Positions 1 to 8,488 are shown, numbered from the stretch's first letter. The stretch: DNA of 18,588 nucleotides from Sphingomonas sp. (GCA_025935515.1 JAICVC010000026.1:1-18588); one strand, 5' to 3'. Numbers and translations are program-made. The notes: generated from the letters alone by a model not told the origin.

Positions 1-2
1 CC

Positions 3-1139
3 GAAGCCCTCGAGCTGATGAAGCTGAACCGCATTAGCGGGATCCCGATCGTGGAGAAATCGGGCAAGCTGTGCGGGATTCTCACCCACCGCGATGTCCG
101 CTTCGCCGAGAATCCGCGCCAGCGCGTCAGCGAGCTCATGACCCGCGACAATCTCGCGACCGTCCAGATCGGGACCAGCGAGTCGGAAGCGCGGCGAATC
201 CTTCACCAGCGGCGCATTGAAAAGCTCCTCGTGGTCGACCGCGACAATCATTGCGTTGGCCTCATCACCGTCAAGGACATCGAGAAATCGGTCGCTGCGC
301 CGCTCGCAACCAAGGACGCCGAGGGGCGTCTTCGGGTGGCGGCCGCCTCGACTGTCGGCGACAAGGGTTACGAGCGCTCCGGGGCGTTGATCGACGCGGG
401 CTGCGACTGCGTGGTGATCGATACCGCCCACGGCCACAACCGCGACGTCGCCGCGGCGGTCGAGCGAGTGAAGGGGCTGAGCAATTCCGTGCAGGTCGTC
501 GCCGGCAATGTCGCGACCGCCGATGCCGCGAAGGCGCTGGCCGATGCCGGCGCGGACGCCATCAAGGTCGGCATCGGCCCCGGCTCGATCTGCACGACGC
601 GGATCGTCGCCGGCATCGGCGTTCCGCAGCTGACGGCGATCATGGAGGCAGCGAAAGGAGCGAACTCCGTGCCGATCATCGCCGACGGTGGCATTCGTAC
701 CAGCGGGGACATGGCCAAGGCGCTGGCCGCCGGAGCGTCGAGCGTGATGGTCGGGTCGCTGCTCGCCGGCACCGAGGAAGCGCCGGGCGATATCTTCCTC
801 TATCAGGGCCGCAGCTACAAATCCTATCGCAGCATGGGCTCGGTCGGCGCGATGGCGCGCGGCTCCGCCGACCGCTACTTCCAACAGGATATCAAGGATC
901 ATCTGAAGCTCGTGCCCGAAGGCATCGAAGGACAGGTGCCGTACAAGGGACCGGTGCGCGAGATCATCCACCAGATGGTCGGCGGCGTGAAAGCCGCGAT
1001 GGGCTATACCGGATCGACCACCATTGCCGAGCTCCAGAAGCGGGCAAGGTTCATCCGGATCACCAACGCGGGCCTTTCCGAAAGCCACGTCCATGACGTC
1101 GCGATCACCCGCGAGGCCCCCAACTATCCCACCCGTTAG
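3..1139 (+). CDS. guaB: IMP dehydrogenase, 5'-truncated by window edge
   Basis: GuaB oxidises IMP to XMP with NAD+, the committed step to guanine nucleotides, in the cytoplasm as a homotetramer. The reading frame is open from base 3, and the first ATG (base 18) is internal, not the start. About 378 residues are visible, and roughly 105-110 are missing compared with the usual family length near 490. Seen in the sequence are the end of the first CBS repeat and all of the second (HRDVRF and TVKDIEKS regions), the catalytic loop GPGSICTTR with the nucleophilic Cys encoded at 591-593, the phosphate-binding DGGIRTSGD, SMGSVGAM, and the mobile-flap region EGIEGQVPYKG. The frame ends in TAG. rsmB starts 3 bases downstream, so the two are probably co-transcribed. 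Family identity is secure. Confidence 0.97.
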   Translation, partial: EALELMKLNRISGIPIVEKSGKLCGILTHRDVRFAENPRQRVSELMTRDNLATVQIGTSESEARRILHQRRIEKLLVVDRDNHCVGLITVKDIEKSVAAPLATKDAEGRLRVAAASTVGDKGYERSGALIDAGCDCVVIDTAHGHNRDVAAAVERVKGLSNSVQVVAGNVATADAAKALADAGADAIKVGIGPGSICTTRIVAGIGVPQLTAIMEAAKGANSVPIIADGGIRTSGDMAKALAAGASSVMVGSLLAGTEEAPGDIFLYQGRSYKSYRSMGSVGAMARGSADRYFQQDIKDHLKLVPEGIEGQVPYKGPVREIIHQMVGGVKAAMGYTGSTTIAELQKRARFIRITNAGLSESHVHDVAITREAPNYPTR

Positions 1140-1142
1140 CTC

Positions 1143-2318
1143 ATGACTCCCGCCGCGCGCCTGCAGGCCGCGGTCGAGGTGCTCGACGAGGTCATCGCTT
1201 CCGCGCGCGACGACGGGCCACCCGCAGACTCGATCGTCACGCGCTACTTCAAGCAGCGTCGCTACGCCGGCTCGAAAGATCGGCGCGCCGTCCGCGAACT
1301 GGCGTTCCGCGCGATCCGCCGATCCGCCGAACGCCCGGCAAGCGGCCGGGCCGCGATCCTCGGTCTTGCCGAAGACAACCCGGAATTGCTCGAACTATTC
1401 GGCCAGCCGCGAGGGCCCGAACCCGCGCTTGAACCAGAGAAACCCACTCAGGCCGCTATCGTGCCGGCGTGGTTGAAACCAGAGCTTTCGCCATTGGTCG
1501 GCGAAGACGAATGGCCATCGCTGCTCGAGCGTGCGGCACTAGATCTCCGAATGAACATTTCCCGGACGTCGCGAGACGCGATGCTTGGCCAGTTCGAAGG
1601 CGCTGAAGCGACGCCGATCAGTCCCTGGGGTATCCGGTTGCCGCCGGACAGCCGCGTCGACGATCAACCGGCGTTCGAAGCGGGCTTGGTTGAAGTGCAG
1701 GACGAAGGCAGCCAGCTGATCGCGCTCGCCTGCGTGCCGGCCGGCGAAGACCGTATCCTCGACCTTTGTGCAGGAGCAGGCGGCAAATCGCTGGCTCTCG
1801 CGGCGTCGGCCCCGCAAGCGATGATTCTCGCGACCGACAGCAACCGCGCGCGCCTGTCGAAGCTCGCTCCGCGGGCGCAGCGCTCGGGAGCATCAATCGA
1901 AACGCGGCTGCTGAACCCTCCGGGCGAGCTTGAGGAACTCGCCGATTGGCGGGGTACCGCGGACATCGTCCTGGTTGACGCTCCCTGCTCGGGCAGCGGG
2001 ACCTGGCGGCGTAACCCGGAAGGTCGCTGGCGACTGACGCCCGACCGGCTCGATCGCCTGGTCGTGAGCCAACAACGACTGCTCGGCATCGGTGCAGAAA
2101 TCGTCAAACCGGGCGGCGCCCTGGTCTATGCGGTCTGCTCGCTTCTGTCCCGCGAAGGGGCAGGGCAGATTGACGCCTTCCGCCAGGATCGTTCATCGTG
2201 GATTAGTGAGGAAACGCCCATTGCCGCGGGGCGTTTGGATGGCGCTGGCCGGCTCTTGACTCCCGGCCACGACCGGACCGACGGGTTTTTCGTCGCGCGG
2301 CTCCGCCGACCGTGCTAG
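1143..2318 (+). CDS. rsmB: RsmB/NOL1/NOP2/Sun-family 16S rRNA m5C methyltransferase
   Basis: Predicted SAM-dependent methyltransferase that makes 5-methylcytosine in rRNA (C967 in E. coli 16S). It has 391 residues. The N-terminal ~130 residues are helical and resemble the RNA-binding region of the family, though shorter than the NusB-like domain of E. coli RsmB. The catalytic part carries the SAM motif DLCAGAGGKS at 207-216, motif IV DAPCSGSGTWRR at 279-290 with the release Cys282, and motif VI around YAVCSL with the attacking Cys332. The C-terminal DGFFVARL is typical. The ATG at 1143 lies 3 bases after the guaB stop, so translational coupling is likely. RsmB is preferred over other NOP2 paralogues from its length and domain plan; the exact target base is inferred. 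Confidence 0.9.
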   Translation: MTPAARLQAAVEVLDEVIASARDDGPPADSIVTRYFKQRRYAGSKDRRAVRELAFRAIRRSAERPASGRAAILGLAEDNPELLELFGQPRGPEPALEPEKPTQAAIVPAWLKPELSPLVGEDEWPSLLERAALDLRMNISRTSRDAMLGQFEGAEATPISPWGIRLPPDSRVDDQPAFEAGLVEVQDEGSQLIALACVPAGEDRILDLCAGAGGKSLALAASAPQAMILATDSNRARLSKLAPRAQRSGASIETRLLNPPGELEELADWRGTADIVLVDAPCSGSGTWRRNPEGRWRLTPDRLDRLVVSQQRLLGIGAEIVKPGGALVYAVCSLLSREGAGQIDAFRQDRSSWISEETPIAAGRLDGAGRLLTPGHDRTDGFFVARLRRPC

Positions 2319-2332
2319 CACGGCGCGACAGT

Positions 2333-2338
2333 GGAGAG
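2333..2338 (+). promoter_or_regulatory. Ribosome binding site that sets the TPR-protein start
   Basis: GGAGAG lies 4 bases before the ATG at 2343. An in-frame GTG at 2331 overlaps this site and has no purine-rich element of its own upstream, so the ATG at 2343 is preferred. Confidence 0.55.
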
Positions 2339-2342
2339 ATTG

Positions 2343-2840
2343 ATGCAGTCATTGCCTCGCCTTCTGTTCATCGGGTTCGCCGCAGTGGCGCTTGCATCGC
2401 CCGTCGCAAGCCAGCGCGCCGACGACCAGATCCTGCCCAAGTCGGTCGAGCTGCAGCGGCAGGCGAAGTCGCTGGCAGTGGCGGGCAAGCTCGAGCAGGC
2501 GGAGGACATGCTGGAAACGGCGCTTGCAGTCGACCCTCGCAATCGCGGTGCATTCGTCGACATCGCCCGGGTCGCCGAGAAGCAGCATCTGTTCGGCAAG
2601 GCGATCCGCATGACCAGCAAGGCGCTTCAGCTCGAGCCGAACGATCCCGACGCGATCGCGGTCCAGGGCGAGGCGATGGTTGAGCTTGGCGCGATCGCGC
2701 GCGCGCAGGCAAACCTCCAGAAGCTGCAGACCATTTGCGGCGCCAGGGCGTGCCCGCAAATCGCGCAGCTGTCCGCGGCGATCAGCCGTGGACCCACCGT
2801 CGCGGCGGCCAAAATACCCGAAACGCCCAAGTCGAATTAG
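2343..2840 (+). CDS. Small exported TPR-repeat protein
   Basis: A 165-residue protein of unknown role. Residues 1-24 form a signal peptide (hydrophobic LLFIGFAAVALA, then ASPVASQ), so it probably acts in the periplasm. Residues 36-130 contain two to three tetratricopeptide-like repeats; the clearest runs from FVDIARVAEKQ to KALQLEPND (about 71-101), with alternating small and large residues and the terminal PND turn. Cys132 and Cys137 could form a disulfide. The start at 2343 is chosen because GGAGAG precedes it; GTG 2331 would add four residues. It follows rsmB by 24 bases and may be its operon partner. Its stop shares bases with the stop of convergent rsmA. TPR units suggest a protein-protein contact role, but no partner can be named. 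Confidence 0.8.
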   Translation: MQSLPRLLFIGFAAVALASPVASQRADDQILPKSVELQRQAKSLAVAGKLEQAEDMLETALAVDPRNRGAFVDIARVAEKQHLFGKAIRMTSKALQLEPNDPDAIAVQGEAMVELGAIARAQANLQKLQTICGARACPQIAQLSAAISRGPTVAAAKIPETPKSN

Positions 2841-3658
2841 TCGCTGAGCGCGCGCGCCAGCGACACCCACTCATCGATCGTCAAAGTCTCGGCGCGCCGC
2901 TGCGTGTCGATTCCGAGCGTGTGGGCGGCTTCGAGCGCGCGGGGCACCGACTTGAGGCTCGAGCGAAGCATTTTTCGGCGTTGACCGAAGGCCGCTTCGG
3001 TAAGCCGCTCGATGACCTGCGGCGCGACGCCTTCGGGCTGCTGGGCGGGCACAATGTGGACGACCGCCGAGGTCACCTTGGGCGGAGGCACGAACGCCGA
3101 TCGGTTGACCGTCATCGCGATACGTGGCCGCGAGCGCCACTGTGAGGCGACCGAAAGGCGCCCGTAAGCCTCGCTCGCGGGCTCGGCGACAATGCGCTCG
3201 GCAACTTCCTTCTGAAACATCAAAGTCAGCGAACGCCACCACGGCGGCCAGGCGCCGCCAAGCCATTTCAGCAATAGCGCGGTTCCGACATTGTACGGCA
3301 GGTTGGCGACCACGTGTGCCTCTTTGCCAACCAGCGCGGGCTCATCGATCTTCAGCGCGTCCGCTTCGATCACCTCGAGTTTCCCCGGGAACGCCTGCTG
3401 CAATTCGCCCAGCGCCGGGATGCATCGCCGATCCCGCTCGACGGCGACCACCGATGCGCCGGAATCGAGCAGCGCCCGGGTCAGGCCCCCTGGTCCCGGC
3501 CCGACCTCATAGACACGCTGGCCCGCGAGCGGCCCGGGAACCTGCGCCACCCTCGCGAGCAATTGTCGATCGAGGATGAAGTTCTGCCCCAGAGCCTTGC
3601 TTGCGCTGAGGCCATGCCGGGCGACGACGTCGCGAAGGGGTTCCAGGGTCGAGCTCAA
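2837..3658 (-). CDS. rsmA: 16S rRNA (adenine1518/1519-N6)-dimethyltransferase RsmA/KsgA
   Basis: Dimethylates two adjacent adenines in the 3' hairpin of 16S rRNA using SAM, a late checkpoint of 30S assembly. It has 273 residues, the normal length. Visible motifs are ALGQNFILD (22-30), the SAM loop EVGPGPGGLT (51-60), ERD (74-76), the catalytic NLPYNV (119-124), and FVPPPKVTSAVV (189-200), followed by the small helical C-terminal domain with FGQRRKMLRSSLK. The start is TTG at 3658-3656, overlapping the pdxA TGA as TTGA; no ATG lies close by, and the N-terminal VVARHGLSASKALGQNF aligns naturally, so the rare start is credible and implies coupling to pdxA. It is the last gene of the lptD-surA-pdxA-rsmA cluster. 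The enterobacterial followers apaG and apaH are not here. Confidence 0.95.
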   Translation of the reverse strand: MSSTLEPLRDVVARHGLSASKALGQNFILDRQLLARVAQVPGPLAGQRVYEVGPGPGGLTRALLDSGASVVAVERDRRCIPALGELQQAFPGKLEVIEADALKIDEPALVGKEAHVVANLPYNVGTALLLKWLGGAWPPWWRSLTLMFQKEVAERIVAEPASEAYGRLSVASQWRSRPRIAMTVNRSAFVPPPKVTSAVVHIVPAQQPEGVAPQVIERLTEAAFGQRRKMLRSSLKSVPRALEAAHTLGIDTQRRAETLTIDEWVSLARALSD

Positions 3659-4656
3659 CCGTCAGCGCGCTGGGTTGCGGCCTCCGCGGCCATGCGCATC
3701 GCCGCCGCCATCGGCCGCGGGTCGGCACGATCCTGGCCGGCGATATCGAATGCCGTGCCGTGATCGGGCGCGGTACGGACGATCGGAAGCCCGAGGGTGA
3801 CGTTGACCGCTTCCTCAAAATGAAGCGCCTTGATCGGGATCAGCGCCTGGTCGTGGTACATGCATAGCGCCGCGTCATAATTGGCGCGGGCGCCGGCATG
3901 GAACATCGTATCGGCGGGGTGGGGTCCGCTAACCCGCCAGCCCTCTGCCGCCAGCGCGGAAATCGCCGGTTCAATGATCTCGACCTCCTCGCGGCCGAGC
4001 TGACCGCCTTCCCCGGCGTGGGGATTGAGGCCCGATACGGCCAGCCTGGGCTCGGCAATTCCGAATGTGCGCTGAAGTCCGCGCAGCGCCGCCCGTCCGC
4101 GCGATTCGATCAGTCCCCTGCTCAGGCGAGCGGACACTTCGCTCAGCGGCAAATGCGTCGTCAGCGGGATCGTGCGCAAGGTCGGGCCGGCCAGCATCAT
4201 GACGACGTTCTCGGACGCGACTCCGCAGCGTTCGGCAACGAACTCTGTCTGGCCAGGATGCTGAAAGCCGATCGCGTAGAGCTGCTCCTTGGACACCGGC
4301 CCCGTGACCACCGCGGAGGCCGATCCCGAGCGCGCAAGTCCGACCGCAATCTCCAGCGAATCGAGCGAGGTGTGCGCGCCGGCAACGCTTGGATGCCCCG
4401 GCACGTCGGCCTGCGGCGTGTTGAGGTGGATAACGGGCAAGCCGAAATCGAAAGCAGCGTCCGCCTGGCGCGGATCGTCAACGAGCTCGATCGGGCCGTC
4501 CCACACGGCCGCGATCGAGCGCGGGTCGCCGATTGCAACGAAGGGCGGGACTGCAAATGCTTCGCGATTGTCCCAGCATTTGGCGATCACTTCGGGCCCG
4601 ATTCCCGCGGGATCGCCGAGCGAAACGGCAAGCGGAGTCTGAAGCGCGCGCGCCAT
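3655..4656 (-). CDS. pdxA: 4-hydroxythreonine-4-phosphate dehydrogenase PdxA
   Basis: NAD-dependent, metal-dependent oxidation of 4-phosphohydroxy-L-threonine in the DXP-dependent pyridoxal 5'-phosphate pathway; a cytoplasmic dimer. It has 333 residues, the usual length. Motifs are GDPAGIGPE (14-22), VVTGPVSK (116-123), SGLNPHAGEGG (208-218), GPHPADT (244-250), CMYHDQ (265-270) and VRTAPDHGTAFDIAG (293-307). The three metal-binding histidines of the family are present as His168, His213 and His268. One deviation is GQTEF at 135-139, where enterobacterial enzymes have GHTEF. The ATG at 4656 is 29 bases after the surA stop, and the TGA overlaps the rsmA TTG. Identity is certain; the substrate change at Gln136 is only a note. 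Confidence 0.96.
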   Translation of the reverse strand: MARALQTPLAVSLGDPAGIGPEVIAKCWDNREAFAVPPFVAIGDPRSIAAVWDGPIELVDDPRQADAAFDFGLPVIHLNTPQADVPGHPSVAGAHTSLDSLEIAVGLARSGSASAVVTGPVSKEQLYAIGFQHPGQTEFVAERCGVASENVVMMLAGPTLRTIPLTTHLPLSEVSARLSRGLIESRGRAALRGLQRTFGIAEPRLAVSGLNPHAGEGGQLGREEVEIIEPAISALAAEGWRVSGPHPADTMFHAGARANYDAALCMYHDQALIPIKALHFEEAVNVTLGLPIVRTAPDHGTAFDIAGQDRADPRPMAAAMRMAAEAATQRADG

Positions 4657-4685
4657 CAGCCGCGGCTCTTAGCGAAACCCGGCGA

Positions 4686-6056
4686 TCAGCGGAATTCGAT
4701 CACCGCGTCGCGGCGCAGGTCGCGCAAATAGCGACGGGCGCGCGAATTGACCCGCTCTTCGTTGAGCTGGTTGTAGACGTCGTCATAGCTCGGCGCCGAC
4801 TGGTCGATCTCGTCTCGGCCGCAAATCACCAGCACTCGAACGCCTTCCTCGAGCGAGCCGAACGGCTGCGTCGCCTGGCCGACCTGCATCGGCAGCATCA
4901 GCCGCTGGAGCGCCGGGGGAAGGTCGCGCATCTTGACCTGGTCGCTGGTGACGACCTCGCCATGGAAGTCCGCCGCGATCTTTTCCGCGCCGCCGCAGCC
5001 GCCGATGCTCTTCGCCGCCTCCGCGAAGCGGGAGACGACCGGATCGGCCGCAGCTCGCGACGTGCCCTTCGGGAAGGCGATCGAGACCTGCTTGAGGTTG
5101 AGGATGGCATCGCGCGGATCGGCGGTCAGGATCTTGCGGGTGTCCTGTACTGCGATGATCGAGAATCCGCCCGGGACCGGGATTGGATTGCTGATCCCGC
5201 CGGCCGGCATCTCGCGCAGCACGGTCGCAAGCTGCGCCGGCAGCTGCTCGGGCCGGACCCAGCCCAGATCGCCGCCCACCGCCGCCGTCGACGCTTCGGA
5301 ATATTGCCGCGCATAGCCGGCGAAGGACGCGCCGGCGCGAAGCTGGGTCAGAATCTTGTTCGCATTGTCCAGCGTCTGGGTTTCGGTGGCAGGGCTGGCG
5401 GAGAGGAAGATTTCACCGACGCGATATTCCTGCGTGCCCTTCGAAGCATTCATCTTGTCGAGCACCGCCTTGACCTCATCGTCACCGACGGTGACGCCAT
5501 TCTCGATCTTGGCTCGCTGCAGCCGCTGCCAGGCGATTTCTCCTTCGACCTGCCGTCGCAGTGACTTGATGTTCGAACCGTTCGATTCGAGGAACGCCGC
5601 GAGCTGTGCCGGGGTGCGCTTCACATTGTCGGCGACGCGCTGGATCGTCTTGTCGATATCCGACTGCTTGATTTCGATCTTCTCGGTCTTGGCGGCCTGG
5701 ATCTGCAGCGTCTCATCGATGAGGTTGCGAAGCACCTGCTCACTGAGGCGCTGGCGCTCCTCCGGCGCGATTTGCCCGCCGTTGGCAATGGCGAGGAGCT
5801 GGAGGCGTTGTTCGATGTCGGTTTGAGTGATCACGTCACCGTTGACGATCGCCGTCGCCTTGACGACCGACGGCATGGCGGTGCCGAACACTTGCGGATT
5901 TTGCGGCAGACGCAGCGACTGGCTGCTGTTGACCGGGGGCTGCTCCGCCGCCGGCTGGGCGCCTTCCTGGGCTATGGCAGCGGATGCGGCCGCGATCCCC
6001 ACCGCGCCTGCCGCGACCAACACGCGCGTCTTACTCACTCGAAAACCTGCTGCCAC
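4686..6056 (-). CDS. surA: SurA-type periplasmic chaperone / peptidylprolyl isomerase
   Basis: Periplasmic chaperone that escorts unfolded beta-barrel proteins, including LptD, to the BAM complex. With the GTG start at 6056 it has 456 residues. Residues 1-30 are a signal peptide ending AIAQ. Residues 68-190 form the SurA N-terminal chaperone domain, and residues 210-308 a parvulin domain (EYRVGEIFLSA, YSEASTAAVGGDLGWV, PGGFSIIAV). The remaining C-terminal part (about 315-456) resembles a degenerate second parvulin plus the C-terminal helix and has Cys354 and Cys412, a possible disulfide. A second GTG at 6038 would give a shorter signal peptide; the upstream AGGGA about 10 bases before 6056 favours the first, weakly. 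It lies 60 bases downstream of lptD, its known client, and 29 bases before pdxA. Confidence 0.9.
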   Translation of the reverse strand: MAAGFRVSKTRVLVAAGAVGIAAASAAIAQEGAQPAAEQPPVNSSQSLRLPQNPQVFGTAMPSVVKATAIVNGDVITQTDIEQRLQLLAIANGGQIAPEERQRLSEQVLRNLIDETLQIQAAKTEKIEIKQSDIDKTIQRVADNVKRTPAQLAAFLESNGSNIKSLRRQVEGEIAWQRLQRAKIENGVTVGDDEVKAVLDKMNASKGTQEYRVGEIFLSASPATETQTLDNANKILTQLRAGASFAGYARQYSEASTAAVGGDLGWVRPEQLPAQLATVLREMPAGGISNPIPVPGGFSIIAVQDTRKILTADPRDAILNLKQVSIAFPKGTSRAAADPVVSRFAEAAKSIGGCGGAEKIAADFHGEVVTSDQVKMRDLPPALQRLMLPMQVGQATQPFGSLEEGVRVLVICGRDEIDQSAPSYDDVYNQLNEERVNSRARRYLRDLRRDAVIEFR

Positions 6057-6116
6057 GTTCGGATTTTCCCTTAATTCCCGTGATTTGCCATTGCCGCGAG
6101 CCCGCTGAACGCAGGC

Positions 6117-8324
6117 TTAGCGGCTCACCCCCTTGAAAGCCAAGTGAATGGCGAACGTGCTCCCCTTTCGGAAAGCGCCGATGCGCTCATAGTCGCGGCG
6201 CCACGTGACGCCAAGCTGCAGGCATTCATCCTCATATTCGATTCCGAGACGATTGCGCACCGGCTCCCAGCCGTCCGCGAGCGACAGCGGATCCTCGTTC
6301 TTGTCGGTGAGGTCGATGACGCTTGCGCCGAAGATGGACCAGTAACGCCGAAACTTGATGCGCGCGGCGACCCGGATTTCCTCCTTGTCGCGCAAGTCCT
6401 CGATGGTCGGGTCGATGTTCCGGTTGAGCTTCAGATAGCCGATCTGGGCATAGGTCTGGGCCGTGCCCACGGTCAGGTCGATCTCGTTGCGCCGGACCGC
6501 GAGGTTGTTCTTGTCCAGCCGGTAGCGATGAGTGATGTCGATAAACCGCCCGTAACGGATCCGCGTTCTTCCGACGATGTCGGAAATTCGGCCGTTAAGC
6601 CCCGTACCTTCAGGGAAAATGCTGGGCCGGCGGCTGAACTGGTAGCTTTGGCCGATGGTGCTCTCGACCGACAGGTTCTTGCGCTCGAGCGACCAGTCGA
6701 AGCCGTAGGTGACGCGCGACGAATCTTCCCAGCGGTCATAGCCGGGGAAGCGGTTCAGCGCGAACAGGTTGCTGTCCTCGAGGTCGACCGAACGCGCGTC
6801 TTCGTTCGGGATGTCCATATTCGGGGTCGGCGGCGTGAGAACGAACTGGACGCGCGGCACGAGCCGCTGGACGCCCCCCAACAACGGGCCGATGAACGGC
6901 CAGCGGATGTCGGCTGCGAGCGCTCCGATCGCCCGGGCATGCCAGCCGTTGGTGCCGCGATAGACGACGACGCTGGTCTCGCCGGCCTCGTCGGTATGAT
7001 AGACATCGCCGCGCCCATAGGCGGTGAAATCAACCACCTGGCCCCACGGCGTCACCCGGCGCAAATCCCACTGCACGCTTGCAAAAGCGCGCTGCGTGTC
7101 CTGGCCGTCGATGCGGAGGATCGCCAGGCTGTTCGCCTGGACCTGGACATTGCCTCCGGCGATCTCCCCGAGACGGAAGCGCGCGTCGATCGCTGGAAGA
7201 GCGATCGGAATTTCCTTCTGGCGGTCATCGACGCGCAGGCCCTGGAATGCCCAACCGGCGATGGAAATGTAGCTGTCCGGCGTGATCCGCTCGGCGTTGA
7301 CGACGTTGCGCAGCCGGTCGTCGTTGGTGAGGTCGTAACGGCGGGTGACCGTCTTGTCGGTCGCAGCGCGAAGCGACCCGGTGATGCTCCATTCGGGGCT
7401 GAGCTGCCAGCGGCCGTTGGCGTCGAAATAACCGCGAAGCCGGCGCCGCTGCGGACCGGTCGAGGTCGGATCAACGCGGTCGACCTTGCCGTAGGTCAGG
7501 AACCCGCCGATCTGGAAAGCACCGAGGCGGTTGAGCTGCCGATACTTGAGCTCGATCGCCGGCAGGACGCCAGTGTAGAGGTGCGGCGTAATCGTCGCGT
7601 CGCGGTTGGGTCCGATCTGTATGTGGTAGGGGACTGCGACTTCGAAGCCGTTGCGGCTCGAAACCGAGAAATCGGGGACCAGGAAACCCGTCGCGCCTTC
7701 GCCCCCACGAGTGATGTTGAAGACTGGGAGCAGCGGGATATTGAGGCCGAACAGCTGCATCCTGCCGCCTTCGAAGCGGATTCGGTTGCTGTTTGGATCA
7801 TTGATCACACGCGCCGCGGTGATCGCCCAGCTCGGGCGCTTCGGGCAGCCGCTTTCGGTCGTGACCGGGCAGGGTGTGTAGATCGCGTTCGACAAAGTCA
7901 GGACGCCATTGGCCCGTGAGCCGTGTCTGGCGGCGAGCCGGCCGCCGCTTTCGAGCGCGACCGTCAGATTGTCGACCGTGCCATCGCGCATGCTGTCGGT
8001 GAGCTGGACATTGTCGCCGACCAGCTTGTCGCCTTCGGGCGTCGAGAGGACGACGTTGCCCCTGGCGTGGACCTGACCCGACTTGCGGTCCCAGACCACC
8101 TGGTCCGCGGCGAGGTAATTGCCCTCGCGGTTCATCCGCACGTCTCCGCTGGCGGTCACGATGTCGGCGTCGCTGTCGTAAGTCACCTGGTCGGCGCTGA
8201 AGCCGACGATCTGGTCTTCGCTGGAAGCGGGCGCCGGTGTGGCGACAACCGGCTGGGCGCCGGTCGCCACGGGAAGCGACAGGACCAGGGGAAGCGCCGA
8301 CCACCAGACCAATTTCGTCCGCAA
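6117..8324 (-). CDS. lptD: LPS-assembly outer-membrane protein LptD
   Basis: LptD forms the outer-membrane beta-barrel which, with LptE, inserts lipopolysaccharide into the outer leaflet. From the TTG at 8324 it has 735 residues: a signal peptide (RTKLVWWSALPLVLSL to ATGAQ, about 1-24), a periplasmic LptA/OstA-like domain (GFSADQVTYDSDADIVTASG onwards, about 40-125), a Cys pair with CPVTTESGC (Cys152 and Cys160), and a long barrel ending in AIHLAFKGVSR. A further Cys lies near the C-terminus (DECLQLGVTW). The frame stays open upstream to a TTG at 8429, but that would put 35 charged residues before the signal peptide; the site GGGGCGGA six bases before 8324 and a promoter-like element inside the extension favour the shorter form. 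It heads the surA-pdxA-rsmA cluster and is divergent from pepA. Confidence 0.9.
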   Translation of the reverse strand: MRTKLVWWSALPLVLSLPVATGAQPVVATPAPASSEDQIVGFSADQVTYDSDADIVTASGDVRMNREGNYLAADQVVWDRKSGQVHARGNVVLSTPEGDKLVGDNVQLTDSMRDGTVDNLTVALESGGRLAARHGSRANGVLTLSNAIYTPCPVTTESGCPKRPSWAITAARVINDPNSNRIRFEGGRMQLFGLNIPLLPVFNITRGGEGATGFLVPDFSVSSRNGFEVAVPYHIQIGPNRDATITPHLYTGVLPAIELKYRQLNRLGAFQIGGFLTYGKVDRVDPTSTGPQRRRLRGYFDANGRWQLSPEWSITGSLRAATDKTVTRRYDLTNDDRLRNVVNAERITPDSYISIAGWAFQGLRVDDRQKEIPIALPAIDARFRLGEIAGGNVQVQANSLAILRIDGQDTQRAFASVQWDLRRVTPWGQVVDFTAYGRGDVYHTDEAGETSVVVYRGTNGWHARAIGALAADIRWPFIGPLLGGVQRLVPRVQFVLTPPTPNMDIPNEDARSVDLEDSNLFALNRFPGYDRWEDSSRVTYGFDWSLERKNLSVESTIGQSYQFSRRPSIFPEGTGLNGRISDIVGRTRIRYGRFIDITHRYRLDKNNLAVRRNEIDLTVGTAQTYAQIGYLKLNRNIDPTIEDLRDKEEIRVAARIKFRRYWSIFGASVIDLTDKNEDPLSLADGWEPVRNRLGIEYEDECLQLGVTWRRDYERIGAFRKGSTFAIHLAFKGVSR

Positions 8325-8330
8325 CGCTTG

Positions 8331-8338
8331 TCCGCCCC
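8331..8338 (-). promoter_or_regulatory. Ribosome binding site supporting the lptD TTG start
   Basis: On the minus strand GGGGCGGA is followed by six bases and then TTG at 8324-8322, directly before the signal peptide. The alternative TTG at 8429 has no such element. Confidence 0.4.
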
Positions 8339-8366
8339 AGCCCTCGATGGTCAACTTCCGGCCCGG

Positions 8367-8395
8367 CCTATCGCACCTCAGCGCGGCGCCGACAA
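8367..8395 (-). promoter_or_regulatory. Candidate sigma70-like promoter for lptD
   Basis: Read on the minus strand, TTGTCG (8395-8390) is followed by exactly 17 bases and then GATAGG (8372-8367), preceded by TGC as in an extended -10 element. Transcription would begin near 8360, giving a leader of about 35 bases to the TTG at 8324. The hexamers are only partial matches (4/6 and 3/6), so this is a suggestion. Confidence 0.25.
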
Positions 8396-8488
8396 TTGCC
8401 GGCGGCCACGCCCGCCGCTCCTTTGCCAAGCTTTGACTTGCATCCTAAAGGGCGCGGCGGACGTTCGCCTTCGTAAGGATTACCCTGA

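Larger units (their letters stand above)
8325..8488. other. Divergent lptD/pepA intergenic region
   Basis: The longest gene-free stretch in the window (164 bases). It must hold the start signals for both the lptD cluster (minus) and pepA (plus). It contains the candidate lptD promoter and, near 8431-8450, an AT-richer patch including TTGACT at 8433-8438 without a convincing -10 at standard spacing. The pepA ribosome binding site AAGGAT is at 8475-8480. Confidence 0.5.

Noticed and set aside
4533..5564. A 343-codon open frame on the plus strand across pdxA and surA
   Set aside because: It spans two well-identified minus-strand genes and the gap between them, is rich in Arg and Ala, and shows no domain. 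It is a shadow frame.
6144..7919. A 591-codon open frame on the plus strand across lptD
   Set aside because: It is antisense to a clear LptD with signal peptide and domains. Its composition is Arg/Asp/Val-rich shadow sequence as expected opposite a GC-rich gene, and it has no recognisable motif.
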